A DNA stretch of 40,297 nucleotides from Clostridiales bacterium. GTDB taxonomy: Bacteria; Bacillota; Clostridia; Caldicoprobacterales; UBA3941. The stretch spans positions 1 through 40,297 of the forward strand of contig JAAYRX010000144.1 in the NCBI GenBank assembly GCA_012518535.1, written 5' to 3'. The translations under genes were made by a program, and so were the position numbers. This document shows positions 6,825 through 16,911 of the stretch, in pieces (the first letter of the stretch is position 1; each line of letters begins with the position of its first letter). The notes beneath the pieces are model-generated. The model was not told where the DNA came from, ran no database searches, and saw nothing but the letters and a program-made list of their open reading frames with translations.

Positions 6825-8012
6825 ATGGGCTTTACAATCAACGAAAAGGTCACCTGGGTAGGTAAAATTGACTGGGAGTTAAGGCGTTTTCATGGAGATG
6901 AATACTCTGTGGACAGAGGTTCCAGCTATAATTCCTATCTCATAAGGGATGAGAAAACTGTTCTCGTAGATACTGTGTGGAAACCCTTTGCCAAGGAGTT
7001 TGTAGCGAATTTAAAAAAGGAAGTAGATTTAAATGATATCGACTTTATAGTGATGAACCATGGAGAGATAGACCATAGTGGTGCTCTGCCGGAATTAATG
7101 CGGGAGATCCCCGATACTCCCATATACTGTACTGCCAATGGGATAAAATCCATTAAGGGACACTTTCATGAGAATTGGAATTTTATACCTGTTAAGACCG
7201 GAGATACCTTAAAAATAGGACAAAATGATCTGGTGTTTGTGGAGGCCAGGATGCTTCATTGGCCAGATTCCATGTTTACATATATGACAAATGATAATAT
7301 TTTATTCAGCAACGATGCCTTTGGTCAACACTATGCCTCGGAATACATGTATAACGACCTTGTGAGTCCTGATGAGTTATATAGTGAGGCGATCAAATAC
7401 TACGCAAACATACTAAACCCCTTCAGCAGTCTTGTTAAGAGAAAGATTGAAGAGGTCGTCAAGCTCGATATACCAATAGACATGATATGTCCAAGCCACG
7501 GCATTATATGGAGGAAGGATCCCCTGCAGATAGTGGAGCAATATATGAAATGGGCACAAGATTATCAGGAGGATCAGATAAGTATAATATATGACACCAT
7601 GTGGGAAGGTACCAGACGTATGGCTGAAGCCCTGGCTGAAGGTATAAAAGAGGTTGATGACAAGGTCAATATTAAGCTGTTTAACACATCAAAGACGGAC
7701 AAGAACGATGTCATTACTGAAATTTTTAAATCAAAAGCTGTTTTATTGGGATCCCCGACGGTTAATGGAAGCATTCTTACATCCATGGCGGCTATTGTGG
7801 ACCTTGCCGGTGGTTTAAAGTTTAAGAACAAGAAGGGAGCAGCCTTTGGCACCTATGGTTGGAGCGGGGAATCGGTAAAGATCCTTACCCAACACTTAGA
7901 GAATGCGGGTTTTGAAGTAGTTAATCAGGGTATTCGCGAAATGTGGAATCCTGATGATGCGGGGCTCGATAGATGCAGGGAGTTTGGCAGAGAATTTGCC
8001 CAAGCTCTATAA
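6825..8012 (+). CDS. fprA: FprA-type flavodiiron protein (oxygen/NO reductase)
   Basis: A 395-residue A-type flavoprotein: an N-terminal metallo-beta-lactamase-like diiron domain (1-250) and a C-terminal flavodoxin domain (253-395). All diiron ligands are visible: His79, Glu81, Asp83 and His84 in NHGEIDHSG, His145 in LHWPDS, Asp164 in SNDAFGQ and His225 in CPSHGI. The FMN phosphate loop is DTMWEGT (257-263). Such proteins reduce O2 to water or NO to N2O, protecting anaerobes; in clostridia they usually take electrons from rubredoxin, in methanogens from F420H2. AAGGAGG precedes the ATG. No rubredoxin domain is fused. A terminator follows directly. Confidence 0.95.
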   Translation: MGFTINEKVTWVGKIDWELRRFHGDEYSVDRGSSYNSYLIRDEKTVLVDTVWKPFAKEFVANLKKEVDLNDIDFIVMNHGEIDHSGALPELMREIPDTPIYCTANGIKSIKGHFHENWNFIPVKTGDTLKIGQNDLVFVEARMLHWPDSMFTYMTNDNILFSNDAFGQHYASEYMYNDLVSPDELYSEAIKYYANILNPFSSLVKRKIEEVVKLDIPIDMICPSHGIIWRKDPLQIVEQYMKWAQDYQEDQISIIYDTMWEGTRRMAEALAEGIKEVDDKVNIKLFNTSKTDKNDVITEIFKSKAVLLGSPTVNGSILTSMAAIVDLAGGLKFKNKKGAAFGTYGWSGESVKILTQHLENAGFEVVNQGIREMWNPDDAGLDRCREFGREFAQAL

Positions 8013-8044
8013 GACCTATAGATATAAACTGATTGATATATAAG

Positions 8045-8081
8045 AAAAGCTAGTTCACCATAGAGGTGTGCTAGCTTTTTT
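8045..8081 (+). terminator. Intrinsic terminator of fprA
   Basis: AAAAGCTAG (8045-8053) pairs with CTAGCTTTTTT (8071-8081), with an inner CACC/GGTG extension, giving a long stem and a T-run. Confidence 0.85.
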
Positions 8082-8126
8082 GTTCTGATGTATGGATATA
8101 AGGCAATTCAACTATCATTAATTCAA

Positions 8127-8993
8127 CTATCTTTGGGTGGCCAGGAAGAATAATGCTATGGTTCCGGGACCTGAGTGGGAACCGATAACCGGGCCAATAT
8201 GGCTTATAAGAATATCTTTGACACCAAGCTGATCTCTTATCATATCTGCTAAATAGTTTGCATCCTCGAGGGCATCGCCATGACTGATAAAGACTGTTTG
8301 TTGTTCTGGATTGACTGCAGTCTCTTGCATTTTCTCAAGAAGGCCCTTTAAGGATTTTTTTCTACCCTTAACCTTGGATACGGGTACCAGGCGTCCCTCA
8401 TTATCAACATGAAGGATAGGCTTTATGCTCAATATGCTGCCTATAAAAGCAGCAGCTCCGGATACCCTGCCACCTCTCTTCAAGTGCTCCAAATCGTCTA
8501 CGGTGAACCAATGAGCTAACCTGAGCTTATTATTTTCTATCCATTTAATAATATCCTTATAGCCTAATCCTTGATCCCGCAATTCCAAAGCCAGATGTAC
8601 CAGTAAGCCTTGGCCCATCGAAGCACTACGGGTATCAATGATTGAGATGGATGCTTCCGGATACTCTTCCAATAACATTTGCTTTGCCATTACAGCATTA
8701 TTATAGCTACCGCTTAGGGCAGAAGAGAAGCACATATAAATAATGGGTTTTCCCAGCTCAACATATGGTCTGAAGAAGTCAACATAGGTATGGGAATTAA
8801 CCTGTGAAGTAGTTGACATATGACCCTCCCTAACCCCATTATAGAAATCAGTATAGGATAAGGTCTGTCCCAAGTCATCTTTTCGATCTTCACCCTTATA
8901 ATTGAAGGTAAAACTCAAAATGGGCAGATCGCGTTTTTTTACATATTCCAAGGGGAGATCACTACAGGAATCGGTTATTATGATTGGTTGCAC
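8127..8993 (-). CDS. DegV family fatty-acid-binding protein
   Basis: A 288-residue two-domain protein of the DegV/FakB family, which binds a fatty acid and in Firmicutes presents it to a fatty acid kinase. Motifs seen: ITDSCSDLP at the N-terminus, STTSQVNSHTYVDFF, CFSSALSGSYNNA, DTRSASMGQGLLV, the RGGRVSGAAAFIGSILSIKP segment and a C-terminal GPVIGSHSGPGTIALFF. The start is GTG at 8993, 7-8 nt after AGGAGGT. Upstream on the same strand is lysA, 159 nt away, with a -10 TATAAT in the gap, so degV may have its own promoter. It is convergent with fprA. No partner kinase gene lies in the window. Confidence 0.93.
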   Translation of the reverse strand: MQPIIITDSCSDLPLEYVKKRDLPILSFTFNYKGEDRKDDLGQTLSYTDFYNGVREGHMSTTSQVNSHTYVDFFRPYVELGKPIIYMCFSSALSGSYNNAVMAKQMLLEEYPEASISIIDTRSASMGQGLLVHLALELRDQGLGYKDIIKWIENNKLRLAHWFTVDDLEHLKRGGRVSGAAAFIGSILSIKPILHVDNEGRLVPVSKVKGRKKSLKGLLEKMQETAVNPEQQTVFISHGDALEDANYLADMIRDQLGVKDILISHIGPVIGSHSGPGTIALFFLATQR

Positions 8994-9089
8994 GATTAAC
9001 CTCCTTTATTCAAATATACTCTGAATGGTATGATTCTCAACGGTAGGGCAGCCAGGATATCGAATTAAAGCGCCCTAGGAGTTTTATTT

Positions 9090-9098
9090 ATTATATCA
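9090..9098 (-). promoter_or_regulatory. Extended -10 promoter candidate for degV
   Basis: On the minus strand TGATATAAT reads as an extended -10 (TGn plus TATAAT). No good -35 is present at the right spacing. It lies in the lysA-degV gap, about 100 nt before the degV start. Confidence 0.4.
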
Positions 9099-9152
9099 CA
9101 GTTGATGCTATTTCATAGTCTCAATTTTTAAACTGTGTCACATCGCTTTGAT

Positions 9153-10403
9153 CTATGGTAAGAATCCTCGCATCAGGTCATCCAAGGTATCCCTGCGTCT
9201 TATTAGAACATCCTTACCCTCCGCTGTTATGAGGACTTCGGCAGGTCTAAGCCGGCTGTTGTAGTTGGAGGACATACAATAGCCATATGCACCGGCGTCC
9301 ACTATACCTATAATGTCCCCTTCAGCAATTTCCGGGAGAAGCCTGTCTCGGGCAATTATATCCCCGCTTTCACAGATATTGCCGACTATGGTAACCTTAT
9401 TATAATTTTTTTCAAGACAGTTTTCATTTATTTTATATACTTCAATATCATGATGAGCATCATATAACATAGGACGAGCCAAAACGTTGAAACCAATGTC
9501 TGTTCCAATATAGCTCGTACTATGATTTTCCTTAATGGTGTGTACCTTACCCAAAACCACCCCCGATTCCGCCACAATATAGCGGCCGGGTTCAACTATG
9601 AACTCTACCTGCTTTCCGTATTCCTTAGCCCAATTCTCCAGGATCGGGGAAAGTTTTTTACCGAAATTCCTAAGATCGAGCCGTGGCTCATTCTCCTGTT
9701 TTCGATAAGGTATGCCAAATCCACCGCCTATGTCTATAAAATCCAAATCGGAAAATTCTTTGGCAACAGACAGCAAAAGTTTTGCGCCTTCAATAAAGAC
9801 GTCTCCCTCCATAAACAAGGACCCCAAATGATGGTTAATCCCCACTATTTTTAGTTCGTATTTCCTGGCAATCTCCTTTACCCTGGGGATAAGCTCCAGG
9901 TCTATACCAAACTTGGTATCATCACCAGCGGTTATTACTTTTTTATGATGGCCTACACCAAGACCGGGATTCAATCGAATGGATACGCTGCCGCCAGGGT
10001 TCATTTCACCGTACTGCTCCAATTGGGAAAGTGAATCTATGCTTATTAGAATCCCCTTGTCTATGATAGTTCTCATCTCTTCTTTGGATATGTTATTGCT
10101 TATATAGAAGATTTCCTCGGGCTTATAACCGGCTTCCAGCAGTATATGCACTTCACCTGGGGAAATGGCATCGGCATGGATTCCTTCCTGACGAATTATC
10201 CTTAAAAGTTCCAGATTAGTATTGGCCTTGCAAGAATAATTGACTGAAAAACGGGGATATGAAACCAAGGATACCATCTCCCGGCATCTCTGCCTAAGGA
10301 TAGATTCGTTATAGACATATAGAGGGCTGCCGTATTTTTTGATCAACTCCCTTGGTGATGTATTACCATAAAAACTGATTAGGCTGGTAAAATAATTGTC
10401 CAT
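9153..10403 (-). CDS. lysA: Diaminopimelate decarboxylase
   Basis: A 416-residue PLP enzyme that decarboxylates meso-diaminopimelate to lysine, the last step of lysine synthesis. It has the group IV decarboxylase barrel and beta domain. The PLP lysine is Lys59 in NYSCKANTN; also seen are HHLGS, the phosphate-binding IGGGFGIPY, EPGRYIV, the cross-site GNICESGD and VDAGAYGYCMSSNYNSR. GGAGG lies 9 nt before the ATG. It is divergent from comM and upstream of degV. The 338-nt region before it holds alternative hairpins but no lysine riboswitch that I can recognise. Confidence 0.95.
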   Translation of the reverse strand: MDNYFTSLISFYGNTSPRELIKKYGSPLYVYNESILRQRCREMVSLVSYPRFSVNYSCKANTNLELLRIIRQEGIHADAISPGEVHILLEAGYKPEEIFYISNNISKEEMRTIIDKGILISIDSLSQLEQYGEMNPGGSVSIRLNPGLGVGHHKKVITAGDDTKFGIDLELIPRVKEIARKYELKIVGINHHLGSLFMEGDVFIEGAKLLLSVAKEFSDLDFIDIGGGFGIPYRKQENEPRLDLRNFGKKLSPILENWAKEYGKQVEFIVEPGRYIVAESGVVLGKVHTIKENHSTSYIGTDIGFNVLARPMLYDAHHDIEVYKINENCLEKNYNKVTIVGNICESGDIIARDRLLPEIAEGDIIGIVDAGAYGYCMSSNYNSRLRPAEVLITAEGKDVLIRRRDTLDDLMRGFLP

Positions 10404-10741
10404 AGTAAATGCCTCCGATCTAATAATGGGGATGGAACCGATACCGTAGCAGATCCGTACTTCAAAAACACTTAATCTGCGGTGCTTTTCGCAGTATATA
10501 AATCAGGTAAAGGTTCTAAGACATAATGATCTAGATACTAAAAAATTCGTTATAAATCATATACTAACAACATATCCCGGCTTTAGCTATCCACATAATA
10601 CGGAAAAATGCTTTTGCTGTCAAGAAAAACAGGCTTTTTCATTGCAGGGCAGGATATTTCGAATAATTGTAGAATATGTGATATTGTGGGCTATTACCAA
10701 GGGGATTATAGCTAGAGAGTATACCTTTAGGAGGGGACAGA
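10404..10741. other. Divergent lysA/comM intergenic region with alternative hairpins
   Basis: On the minus (lysA leader) strand CTGCG/CGCAG (plus-strand 10490-10494 and 10477-10481) forms one hairpin. The same CGCAG region can instead pair with a downstream ATCTGC through GCAGAT (10475-10480 with 10449-10454), so the two are mutually exclusive. On the plus strand there is a weak GCTGT/ACAG-GC hairpin followed by TTTTT near 10617-10640. No coding gene and no clear consensus promoter was found. Confidence 0.35.
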
Positions 10742-12271
10742 ATGCTGGCTAAGGTAAAGAGCGCTGGGATATTTGGTGTCGAAGGGTACATGATCGATGT
10801 TGAAGTGGATATATCCAATGGGTTGCCGGTCTTTGACATTGTAGGATTGCCGGATATATCCATTCGCGAATCAAAGGAGAGGGTACGGGCTGCCATTAAG
10901 AACAGTGGATTTGAATTTCCAATTAAGCGAATAACCGTAAATATGGCTCCTGCTGACACCAAAAAGGAAGGCCCAGCATTTGACTTGGCCATAGCAGTGG
11001 GAATTCTTATAGCAACCGGTCAGATTCCTATAATGGATAATCTTGACCCTATTTTTTTGGGAGAATTATCGCTGGATGGTACTCTAAAACCCATAAGTGG
11101 TGTTCTTCCCATGCTCTTATCCATCAGGGATGAAAATAATGCCGTCGTTCTACCCTATGAAAATGCAAAGGAAGCCAGTAACGTATCCGGGGTGACAGTA
11201 TATCCCTGTAGAACATTGGCTGAATTGGTGGAGTCTTTTAAGAATGGTTCGGGTCCCCTTCCATACAAAAGAACAAGTTCTAACAGTGCCGTATTTAAAC
11301 CTTCTTTTGAAGATGATTTTAGCGATGTTAAGGGTCAAAACGGGGCAAAAAGAGCCCTGGAAGTAGCTGCAGCAGGAGGGCATAATATTATTCTGATGGG
11401 GCCGCCGGGTTCCGGTAAAACCATGTTGGCAAAAAGGCTGCCTACTATCCTTCCTGATCTGTCCTACGAAGAAGCCCTGGAGATTACTAAGGTTTATAGC
11501 GTGGCAGGCATGTTAAAGGAGAAGGAAGGAATCGTTGACATCCGACCCTTTATGTCCCCACACCATACGATCTCAAGCTCAGCCCTCGTAGGTGGAGGGA
11601 GAATACCCACACCGGGACAGATTAGCCTTGCCCACCATGGGGTGCTATTCCTGGATGAACTTCTGGAATTTAAAAAGGATGTTCTGGAGGTTCTCAGGCA
11701 ACCCCTTGAGGATGGAGAGATTACAATATCCAGAGCCCAGGGTACTGCAGTTTTTCCCTGTAAATTTATGCTGGTTGCCAGCCTTAACCCCTGTCCATGC
11801 GGTTATTGGGGTGACGCCGACCATGAATGTACCTGCACACCCAATGAGATCCGCAGATATTTAGGTAAGATATCAGGCCCCTTGTTGGACAGATTCGACA
11901 TACATATCGAGGTTCCCAGTTTATCATTTCAGAAGATAAGCGGGAATGAAAAAGCAGAATCATCAGAAAGCATTCGGGAAAGGGTCAACCGGGCAAGGGA
12001 AAGACAGGTCTTACGGTACAAAGAAGAGGGTGTGTTTTACAATGCGCAATTAAGTCCCAAACAGATAAGAAAACACTGCAAAATGGACAATTATGGTAAG
12101 AACTTAATGGAAAATGCTTATACTGCTATGAAATTGAGCGCAAGGGCATATGACAGAATCCTAAAGGTTTCAAGGACCATAGCCGATCTTGAGGGGTCGG
12201 ATAATATAGAGGCAAACCATATAGCGGAAGCCATTCAGTACAGATCCTTGGACAGGCAGTATTGGGGATAA
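10742..12271 (+). CDS. comM: YifB/ComM family Mg-chelatase-like AAA ATPase
   Basis: A 509-residue protein in three parts: an N-terminal Lon-protease-like domain (FDIVGLPDISIRESKERVRAA), a Mg-chelatase-type AAA+ core with Walker A GPPGSGKT (220-227) and Walker B GVLFLDELLEF, and a C-terminal Mg-chelatase domain (RTIADLEGSDNIEANHIAEAIQYR). A cysteine-rich insert NPCPCGYWGDADHECTC is a family hallmark. ComM is a hexameric helicase that promotes branch migration during integration of incoming DNA. AGGAGGGG lies before the ATG. dprA follows 47 nt later, which fits a role in DNA uptake and recombination. Confidence 0.95.
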   Translation: MLAKVKSAGIFGVEGYMIDVEVDISNGLPVFDIVGLPDISIRESKERVRAAIKNSGFEFPIKRITVNMAPADTKKEGPAFDLAIAVGILIATGQIPIMDNLDPIFLGELSLDGTLKPISGVLPMLLSIRDENNAVVLPYENAKEASNVSGVTVYPCRTLAELVESFKNGSGPLPYKRTSSNSAVFKPSFEDDFSDVKGQNGAKRALEVAAAGGHNIILMGPPGSGKTMLAKRLPTILPDLSYEEALEITKVYSVAGMLKEKEGIVDIRPFMSPHHTISSSALVGGGRIPTPGQISLAHHGVLFLDELLEFKKDVLEVLRQPLEDGEITISRAQGTAVFPCKFMLVASLNPCPCGYWGDADHECTCTPNEIRRYLGKISGPLLDRFDIHIEVPSLSFQKISGNEKAESSESIRERVNRARERQVLRYKEEGVFYNAQLSPKQIRKHCKMDNYGKNLMENAYTAMKLSARAYDRILKVSRTIADLEGSDNIEANHIAEAIQYRSLDRQYWG

Positions 12272-12318
12272 ATGCTATATTGACATAGTATAAACGCTTT
12301 AGAATAGGGGGGCTATAG

Positions 12319-13419
12319 TTGGAGAAGTTTGAAGAAAGGATATATTGGATATGGTTATCCCAGATCCCCGGCATTGGTGCTAAACGGTTTCATCTATTAG
12401 TAAAGCAATTTGCCGGAGCTTATGGTGTGTGGTTGGCACCGAAAGGAGAGTTATTAAAGCTAGCCCCGCAACTAAGCGTTAATGTAGTAAACGAGATAAT
12501 AAACCATAGGAAAAACGAGGTATTGGATAGAATTTTTCAGAGTTTAAATTCTGAACATTATAGGATTGTCACTCTCCTGGACCAGGAATATCCCGTTCTA
12601 TTGAAACACATATTTGATCCACCCCCGGTTCTTTATTGCAAGGGTATGTCCATCAAAGATATTAATCCTTCAATCGCAATTGTCGGTTCCAGAAGGTCTA
12701 CTGGTTATGGAAGGCAGATGGCTGAAAGGTTTGGGTTCCAGCTGGCTGAAGCAGGTGTCACTGTAGTAAGCGGTCTGGCCAGGGGGATAGATGCCATGTC
12801 CCATTACGGCGCACTAAAGGCTGGAGGGAAGACCGTGGGGGTGCTTGGTTGCGGTATAGACAGGGTATACCCACCGGAAAACCGAAAATTATTTAGTACC
12901 ATGGAAGAAGAGGGGGCAATAGTATCTGAGTATCCACCCGGGACATCTCCCTTAGCAGGGAATTTCCCTGCCAGAAATCGTGTCATCAGTGGATTGGCAA
13001 ATGGGGTATTGGTGATAGAAGCGGGTTTGAAGAGTGGAGCTCTGATTACTGTTGATTTTGCATTGGAACAGGGTAGGGATGTCTATGCCCTTCCGGGCAA
13101 CATCAATGTGCATCAGAGTGCAGGTACGAATAAAATATTAAAGGAAGGGGCAAAACTGGTAACCGATGTCCAGGATATTCTTGAGGATTTGGGGATAAGC
13201 CAGGAAGATTCTGGAGATGCGTCGGAGCCCCTGCAGCTTGATTTTTTTGAAACCCAGGTGTATAATGCACTCCAAGAAGGGGAGAGGCATTTGGAAGAGC
13301 TAGCAAAAGATACAAAAATCGAGCTACATAAACTAAATGCAGTTCTGACTATGCTTGAAGTTAAGGGGATAGTAAAACAAATGCCAGGCAAAATATTTAT
13401 TAGGAACTGGGATGCTTAA
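12319..13419 (+). CDS. dprA: DNA-processing protein DprA (Smf)
   Basis: A 366-residue protein that binds incoming single-stranded DNA and loads RecA. Seen: an N-terminal helix-hairpin-helix-like segment (LSQIPGIGAKRFHLLVKQF), the Rossmann-like core with VGSRRSTGYGR, SGLARGIDAMSHYGAL, GVLGCGIDRVYPPEN and FPARNRVISGL, and a C-terminal winged-helix domain (ALQEGERHLEELAKDTKIELHKL region). The start is TTG at 12319, behind GGGGGG at about 7 nt; no better ATG exists. The end overlaps the track start of topA, but the likely topA start at 13439 removes the overlap. It follows comM in the same direction. Confidence 0.95.
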   Translation: MEKFEERIYWIWLSQIPGIGAKRFHLLVKQFAGAYGVWLAPKGELLKLAPQLSVNVVNEIINHRKNEVLDRIFQSLNSEHYRIVTLLDQEYPVLLKHIFDPPPVLYCKGMSIKDINPSIAIVGSRRSTGYGRQMAERFGFQLAEAGVTVVSGLARGIDAMSHYGALKAGGKTVGVLGCGIDRVYPPENRKLFSTMEEEGAIVSEYPPGTSPLAGNFPARNRVISGLANGVLVIEAGLKSGALITVDFALEQGRDVYALPGNINVHQSAGTNKILKEGAKLVTDVQDILEDLGISQEDSGDASEPLQLDFFETQVYNALQEGERHLEELAKDTKIELHKLNAVLTMLEVKGIVKQMPGKIFIRNWDA

Positions 13420-13438
13420 TACCAATGGAGGTTATAGA

Positions 13439-15526
13439 ATGGCACAAAATCTGGTAATCGTTGAATCACCAGCAAAGGCAAAAACCATTAAAAAGTTTTT
13501 AGGAAGAAATTATAAGGTTGAAGCGTCTATGGGACATGTTAGAGACCTGCCCAAGAGTCAACTAGGTGTGGATGTGGAGAATGACTTTGAACCAAAATAT
13601 ATTACGATAAGAGGAAAGGGAGAAATCCTCAGCAAGTTGAGGAAGGAAGCGAAGACGGCGAAAAGAGTATTTCTTGCAACAGACCCGGACAGGGAAGGCG
13701 AAGCAATATCATGGCATCTGGCTCAAATTCTTAAGATAGAAACCGATAGTCCTTGCAGGATAGAGTTCAATGAGATTACAGGCACCGCTGTTAAGGAAGC
13801 TGTTAAGAAGCCCAGGCCTATAGATAAAGATCTGGTCGATGCCCAACAGGCGCGTAGGGTTTTGGATCGTTTAGTGGGATATCAAATTAGTCCACTGTTA
13901 TGGAGGAAGATACGTAAGGGTTTAAGTGCCGGTAGGGTACAATCCGTGGCAACAAGGTTAATCTGTGATAGGGAAAGGGAGATCCAAAGCTTTGTTCCCG
14001 AAGAGTATTGGTCGCTGATAGGTAATTTTTGCAAAGATGGTGATAAGCAGGTCTTCGAGGCCGCTTTTTATGGTATAAATGGCAAGAAATTAGAACTGAA
14101 AGAAGAGAAACAGGTCCAAGAAATAATGAAAGACCTAAAAGGTGCTGATTATATCGTGGACGAGGTTAAGAGGGGCAACAAAAAGCGAAATCCCTCCCCG
14201 CCCTTTACCACCAGCACCCTCCAACAGGAAGCATCCAGGAAGTTGGGGTTTACAGCCCAAAAAACAATGTTGTTGGCTCAACAGCTCTATGAGGGAATTG
14301 ATATTAAAGGAGAAGGGTCTGTAGGTCTTCTTACCTATATAAGGACAGATTCTACAAGAATATCGGAAGGTGCTCAAAAGGAGGCGCTGGAATATATACT
14401 ATCCAAGTATGGAAAGGAATTCAGGCCAAATAAACCCAATCAATACAGGGGCAGAAAAGGAGCCCAGGATGCCCACGAGGCCATAAGACCTACAAGTGCT
14501 TTAAGAGACCCTGAATCTATAAAGGATTCCCTGAAAAGGGATCAATACCGGCTATATAGACTGATCTACCAAAGATTTCTTGCCAGTCAAATGACACCGG
14601 CACTATATGAAACTATGACCATCAGTATCAAGGGTAAGGACTATATATTTAGGGCGAATGGATCACGGAAGGTCTTTCCGGGTTATTCCATTATCTATGA
14701 AGAGGGTCGTGATGACGGTAAGGAAGAGAAGGAAATTGATTTGCCCATCTTGAAAGCCGGTGACAAAGTGCTCTTGGATAAATGGACACCAAATCAACAT
14801 TTCACTCAACCACCCCCGCGCTTTACAGAGGCCACCCTGGTACGCGCTTTGGAGGATATGGGGATAGGCAGGCCCAGCACTTATGCGCCTACCATCTATA
14901 CCATCACATCCCGAGGGTATGTTGAAAGGGAAAAAAGAACATTGATACCCACAGAATTGGGTTTTATAGTAAATGATTTGATGATGGATTATTTTGCCGA
15001 TATAGTGGATTATCAATTTACTGCGGATATGGAGGAACGCCTTGACAGTGTTGAAGAAGGGGAAAGAGCTTGGAAGGATATAATTAGGGATTTTTATCCT
15101 TCCTTTAAGACCCTATTGGATCATGCAGATGGAGATATACCCAAGATTGAAATAGAGGATGAGGTTTCCGATGTCATCTGCGAGAAATGCGGTTCAAATA
15201 TGGTCATAAAGACAGGGCGGTATGGTAAATTTCTGGCTTGTCCCAACTTCCCGGAATGTAGAAATACTAAACCTATAGTGGAGGAAATAGACGTCCCGTG
15301 CCCTAAATGCAGTGGTAAGGTAGTAGTTAGGAAGACCAAGAGAGGGCGTAAATTTTACGGATGCAGCAACTATCCAGAGTGCGACTTTGTTTCCTGGGAT
15401 CTGCCGGTAAAAGAACCCTGTCCGGAATGTGGGTCCTACATGGTTGAAAAAGCACAAAGGGGCGGGATAAAAACCCTTGTTTGCTCCAATGATCAGTGCA
15501 AATATAAAGAGGAAAAGAGAGAATGA
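13439..15526 (+). CDS. topA: DNA topoisomerase I (type IA)
   Basis: A 695-residue enzyme that relaxes negative supercoils. Seen: TOPRIM motifs [17 protein letters not shown] and [13 protein letters not shown], the active-site Tyr300 in [13 protein letters not shown], and three C-terminal zinc ribbons, each with a CxxC start ([24 protein letters not shown]). The track starts at 13412, but the ATG at 13439 lies 7 nt after GGAGG and gives the standard N-terminus [13 protein letters not shown]. The last four bases (ATGA) overlap trmFO, so the two are translationally coupled. The order dprA-topA-trmFO is conserved in Firmicutes. Confidence 0.97.
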   Translation: MAQNLVIVESPAKAKTIKKFLGRNYKVEASMGHVRDLPKSQLGVDVENDFEPKYITIRGKGEILSKLRKEAKTAKRVFLATDPDREGEAISWHLAQILKIETDSPCRIEFNEITGTAVKEAVKKPRPIDKDLVDAQQARRVLDRLVGYQISPLLWRKIRKGLSAGRVQSVATRLICDREREIQSFVPEEYWSLIGNFCKDGDKQVFEAAFYGINGKKLELKEEKQVQEIMKDLKGADYIVDEVKRGNKKRNPSPPFTTSTLQQEASRKLGFTAQKTMLLAQQLYEGIDIKGEGSVGLLTYIRTDSTRISEGAQKEALEYILSKYGKEFRPNKPNQYRGRKGAQDAHEAIRPTSALRDPESIKDSLKRDQYRLYRLIYQRFLASQMTPALYETMTISIKGKDYIFRANGSRKVFPGYSIIYEEGRDDGKEEKEIDLPILKAGDKVLLDKWTPNQHFTQPPPRFTEATLVRALEDMGIGRPSTYAPTIYTITSRGYVEREKRTLIPTELGFIVNDLMMDYFADIVDYQFTADMEERLDSVEEGERAWKDIIRDFYPSFKTLLDHADGDIPKIEIEDEVSDVICEKCGSNMVIKTGRYGKFLACPNFPECRNTKPIVEEIDVPCPKCSGKVVVRKTKRGRKFYGCSNYPECDFVSWDLPVKEPCPECGSYMVEKAQRGGIKTLVCSNDQCKYKEEKRE

Positions 15527-16827
15527 AGGAACTAAAAGTTAGAGTAATAGGCGGTGGTTTAGCCGGATGTGAAGCCGCATGGCAGCTGGCTAACAGGGGT
15601 ATAAAGGTGGATCTTTATGAGATGAGACCACAGGTGATGACCCCTGCTCATACCACTTCAAACCTTGCGGAGTTGGTTTGTAGCAATTCTTTGAGATCTG
15701 ACAGATTGGAAAATGCAGTGGGTTTGCTCAAGGAGGAGATGCGAAGGCTCAACTCCCTAATCATAAAAGCAGCAGACCTCAATCGCGTACCTGCAGGAGG
15801 GGCGCTGGCAGTGGATAGGGATTCGTTTTCAAGGTATATAACGGATACCGTGGGAAACCATCCGAATATCCAAGTCCATTATCAGGAAATCAAGGAGATA
15901 CCCGATTCAGGATATACCATTGTTGCGACAGGTCCCCTATCGTCATCCGGTATTTCAGGGGCTATTGCGCAGCTTATGAAGGAGGAGTATCTCTATTTCT
16001 ATGATGCGGCTGCCCCTATTGTAACCCTGGAATCCCTGGATAAAGGCAAGGTGTTTAAGGCCTCCCGATACGGTCGCGGTGACGACTATCTCAACTGTCC
16101 TATGAACAAGGAAGAGTATGCAAGATTTTGGAACGAGCTTGTTAATGCTGAAGTTGTAACCTTAAGGGATTTTGAAAATCGGGTATTCGAAGGGTGTATG
16201 CCTGTGGAAGTGATGGCTAAAAGGGGTATGGATACCCTCAGGTTTGGTCCCATGAAGCCTGTAGGCCTGGTAGACCCCCGTACCGGAGAGGAACCCTATG
16301 CCGTGGTACAGTTGAGACAGGACAATCATGAAGCGACATTATACAATTTGGTTGGCTTTCAAACGAATCTGAAGTTTGGTGAGCAGAGGCGGGTCTTCTC
16401 CTTGATTCCGGGACTTGAAAATGCAGATTTTATTCGTTATGGGGTTATGCATAGGAATACCTTTATAAACTCCCCCAGGCTTCTTGACTCCTTTTATCGG
16501 ATGAGAGAGAACAACAGAATATACTTTGCCGGCCAAATAACCGGTGTTGAGGGGTATGTTGAATCGGCATCAAGCGGTCTTGTAGCCGGTTATCATCTGG
16601 CAGGAACCCTGCATGGTGAGCAAATTGCCCAGTTTCCCAGTACTACCGCCATTGGAGCACTGGCCCGCTATATTTCCAACCCGACTATTGGAGACTTCCA
16701 ACCTATGAACGTCAATTTTGGGATTATGGAACCTCTGGGAAAAAGAGTACGCAACAAACAACAGAGAAACAGATCCATAGCCGAAAGGGCACTTAAGGAT
16801 ATAGAGAACTTTATCCACCCTGAATAA
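15523..16827 (+). CDS. trmFO: tRNA (uracil-54-C5)-methyltransferase, folate/FAD dependent
   Basis: A 434-residue flavoprotein that makes the T54 methyl group in the tRNA T-loop using methylene-tetrahydrofolate and FADH2. Seen: the FAD-binding [65 protein letters not shown], and [22 protein letters not shown] near the C-terminus. Length is typical. The ATG overlaps the topA stop by 4 nt. In Bacillus the next gene is xerC/codV; here it is absent and hslV follows after 84 nt with a possible promoter. Confidence 0.97.
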   Translation: MKELKVRVIGGGLAGCEAAWQLANRGIKVDLYEMRPQVMTPAHTTSNLAELVCSNSLRSDRLENAVGLLKEEMRRLNSLIIKAADLNRVPAGGALAVDRDSFSRYITDTVGNHPNIQVHYQEIKEIPDSGYTIVATGPLSSSGISGAIAQLMKEEYLYFYDAAAPIVTLESLDKGKVFKASRYGRGDDYLNCPMNKEEYARFWNELVNAEVVTLRDFENRVFEGCMPVEVMAKRGMDTLRFGPMKPVGLVDPRTGEEPYAVVQLRQDNHEATLYNLVGFQTNLKFGEQRRVFSLIPGLENADFIRYGVMHRNTFINSPRLLDSFYRMRENNRIYFAGQITGVEGYVESASSGLVAGYHLAGTLHGEQIAQFPSTTAIGALARYISNPTIGDFQPMNVNFGIMEPLGKRVRNKQQRNRSIAERALKDIENFIHPE

Positions 16828-16840
16828 AAGGGGCAAAAGG

Positions 16841-16869
16841 TTGAATTTTGTAGTATTGTATGATAATAT
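16841..16869 (+). promoter_or_regulatory. Promoter candidate for hslVU-codY
   Basis: TTGAAT (16841-16846), 17 bp, TAATAT (16864-16869), with an extended TG before the -10. It sits in the only sizeable gap of the topA-codY run and could give hslVU-codY its own transcription. Confidence 0.45.
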
Positions 16870-16911
16870 TTGAATGTTTAGTCAATTAGTACACTAGGGG
16901 GTTAGACTGCT

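Noticed and set aside
10404-10740. Lysine riboswitch upstream of lysA
   Set aside because: I looked for the conserved L-box core on the minus strand and did not find it; only short alternative hairpins are present.
12280-12305. TTGACA and TAGAAT before dprA
   Set aside because: Spacing is only 14 bp, outside the usual range for a SigA promoter.
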